A DNA stretch of 64,000 nt from an uncultured Polaribacter sp. (GTDB lineage Bacteria; Bacteroidota; Bacteroidia; Flavobacteriales; Flavobacteriaceae), in the NCBI RefSeq assembly GCF_947495205.1, contig NZ_CANLXV010000001.1, positions 1 through 64,000 of the forward strand, written 5' to 3'. A program made the translations under genes and the position numbers. Below, one piece after another: positions 62,763-64,000 of the stretch (within the stretch, counting starts at the first letter, position 1; each line of letters opens with the position of its first letter). The notes under the pieces were generated by a model. That model was not told the origin of the DNA and did not search any database. It was given only the letters and a program-made list of their open reading frames with translations.

Positions 62763-64000
62763 TTATTGTAAGACATATTCTGTTCCATTATGAATTACAT
62801 TCATAATATAAACATTATCTCCTGGTTCCCAAACTGCGTAAGAAACAGAGAATTTTTGATCTAACCCAAACTCTGGAAAGTTGTTAAGTAAAATTGTATT
62901 AATTTTAGCTAAACGTGCTTCAATTGTTTCTTCATCTGCACCTGCTCTAACATCAAAATTAGAAAATCTACCATTTCCAACTAAATCAAAATCTGCTTGT
63001 GTAAGTGTGTACTTAATTGTGTTATCTGGCACCCAAGTGTTTCCATCATGTCCAAACTGTAATACAATTTCTGTACTTTCTTTTATGGTATTCCACTCAT
63101 TACCATCAAACATAAAGTTTACGTTAATTGTAGAAACACTACCACTAAAGTTTCTATATTGTACCGCTTTAAAATCTCCTTCTGCAGCAAAAGGGAATAA
63201 CGTAGTTTTTAAGTAAATTTTAATTCTACGTTCTGCATCTTCTGGAGCTCCGCTAAAGTTAGCAAAACGACTGCTACCTCCCATAACACCATACTCTTCT
63301 GGAGTAAATGTAATTGGTGCATCCCATTCATCTGCTAATACAAATCTTTCTGTTGTAGTTTCTGGCGTAAAAGTGTAAAAGTTATATTTTTTTACATCAA
63401 AAATGTTATAGTTAGTTCCATCAAACTGAAGAATCATTGTTAAAACTGGTCTTCCAGATCCATCAAAAGTATCGTAAGTAATTACAAAGAAATCTCCTAC
63501 AGCAGCATTTGGATAGTTATTTAATAAAATAGTTTCTATTTTACCTCTTCTAACTTCTACATCTGCTTCTGGGCTAGTATCTCTAATATCAAAATTATTA
63601 AACCTTCCATTACCAATTAAAGCATAATCTGCATCTTGCAAAGTATAATTTGTAGTTTTTGATGGATCTGTTGGGTTTTCTTCTAATTGTACTAATAACT
63701 CTAAGTTGCTTGTACTACCATCAAAAACCTCATAAGTTACGTTGTATTTTGTACCAAAATCTGCTTCTGGGAAGTTATTTAATAAAATTGTTTGAATTTT
63801 ACCTCTTCTCACTTCTAAATCTTCTTCGTTTCTTCCAGATCTAATATCAAAATTATCAAAACGGCCATTTCCTACTAAATCATAATCTTCATCTGTAAGA
63901 GTATACTCTAAAACTACTGGATCTTTTAAAAATGTTAAATCGTAAATAGTTCCTTTAACTTCATTAGGGAATTTAGCGGCAAAAAAGTCGTTGATTTCAT
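62763..64000 (-). CDS. Large repeat protein, partial (N-terminus outside window)
   Basis: The open frame continues to the right edge with no stop, so a GTG at 63812 is not the real start. About 412 residues are visible. They contain at least four tandem units of about 90-110 residues. Each has a YTLxDxDYxLVGNGRFxNFDxR block, an acidic turn, an RRxKIxTILLNNFP block and a GxxFxVxYxxxDGS strand; a fifth, partial unit lies at the edge (KFPNEVKG). The third unit from the edge is degenerate (MGGSSRFANFSG; LKTTLFPFA). I do not recognise the domain. The composition suggests an exported beta-rich surface protein, but its signal sequence lies outside the window. Confidence 0.85.
   Translation of the reverse strand, partial: EINDFFAAKFPNEVKGTIYDLTFLKDPVVLEYTLTDEDYDLVGNGRFDNFDIRSGRNEEDLEVRRGKIQTILLNNFPEADFGTKYNVTYEVFDGSTSNLELLVQLEENPTDPSKTTNYTLQDADYALIGNGRFNNFDIRDTSPEADVEVRRGKIETILLNNYPNAAVGDFFVITYDTFDGSGRPVLTMILQFDGTNYNIFDVKKYNFYTFTPETTTERFVLADEWDAPITFTPEEYGVMGGSSRFANFSGAPEDAERRIKIYLKTTLFPFAAEGDFKAVQYRNFSGSVSTINVNFMFDGNEWNTIKESTEIVLQFGHDGNTWVPDNTIKYTLTQADFDLVGNGRFSNFDVRAGADEETIEARLAKINTILLNNFPEFGLDQKFSVSYAVWEPGDNVYIMNVIHNGTEYVLQ

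Noticed and set aside
63812..63812. GTG at 63812 as the start of the right-edge repeat protein
   Set aside because: The frame stays open upstream to the window edge and contains another full repeat block, so the real start is outside the window.
63659..63844. Small plus-strand frame near the right edge
   Set aside because: Antisense to the repeat protein, whose repeats are unmistakable on the minus strand.

Overview
The window is an AT-rich bacterial chromosome segment, almost certainly from the family Flavobacteriaceae (Bacteroidota); a marine genus such as Polaribacter or Tenacibaculum is a guess. Several things support this: ExbB/ExbD and TonB-dependent receptor genes, a DUF5689 lipoprotein, the atpD-atpC pair separated from the rest of the ATP synthase genes, an OmpA protein with calcium-binding thrombospondin type 3 repeats, and promoter-like sites of the Bacteroidota form TTG-N19-23-TAnnTTTG. 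I saw no rRNA, tRNA, CRISPR array, transposase or prophage gene.

Layout. 1-2.8 kb: a secreted leucine-rich-repeat protein that runs off the left edge, preceded by a stand-alone LuxR-type helix-turn-helix gene. 3-6.7 kb: asnS, rpoN (sigma-54) and a membrane protein. 6.7-9.8 kb: an outer-membrane barrel and an exbB-3TM-exbD-exbD energy-transduction operon. 10-17 kb: asparaginase, zinc metallopeptidase, iron alcohol dehydrogenase, lepA, a small EF-hand protein and a broken DUF4345 gene. 17-25 kb: a LytS/LytTR two-component pair, dusB, then on the other strand a compact run of lipoprotein, membrane protein, histidine kinase, response regulator, rbfA and a LolC/E-like permease that seems to start at ATT. 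25-29 kb: atpC, atpD and an OmpA-family protein. 29-40 kb: an AddA-like helicase-nuclease, a metal-homeostasis locus (ZIP transporter, MntR/DtxR regulator, TonB receptor, thioredoxin) and mfd. 40-50 kb: a DMT exporter, the ftsX-DUF3098-uppP-truB cluster, a methylmalonyl-CoA epimerase, and a DUF5689/TonB-receptor pair divergent from a secreted endonuclease-like protein. 50-57 kb: MOSC protein, crotonase, MATE exporter, universal stress protein and the AddB-like partner of AddA. 57-64 kb: a barrel/DUF3179 pair, a nitrilase-family amidase, an acyl-ACP desaturase with PlsC, a membrane protein, and a repeat-containing protein that runs off the right edge.

How it fits together. Much of the window is housekeeping: translation, ATP synthesis, envelope synthesis, transcription-coupled repair and recombination. 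The accessory parts are envelope systems: two TonB receptors that would draw energy from ExbB/ExbD proteins like those at 7.5-9.8 kb, a metal-responsive locus with a recognisable DtxR-type operator between divergent genes, and a possible extracellular nucleic-acid or phosphoester scavenging locus at 44.8-50.2 kb. The less explained items are the repeat protein at the right edge, the ATT start, the DUF4345 relic, and a GC-richer inverted-repeat-bounded element at 53.1 kb.
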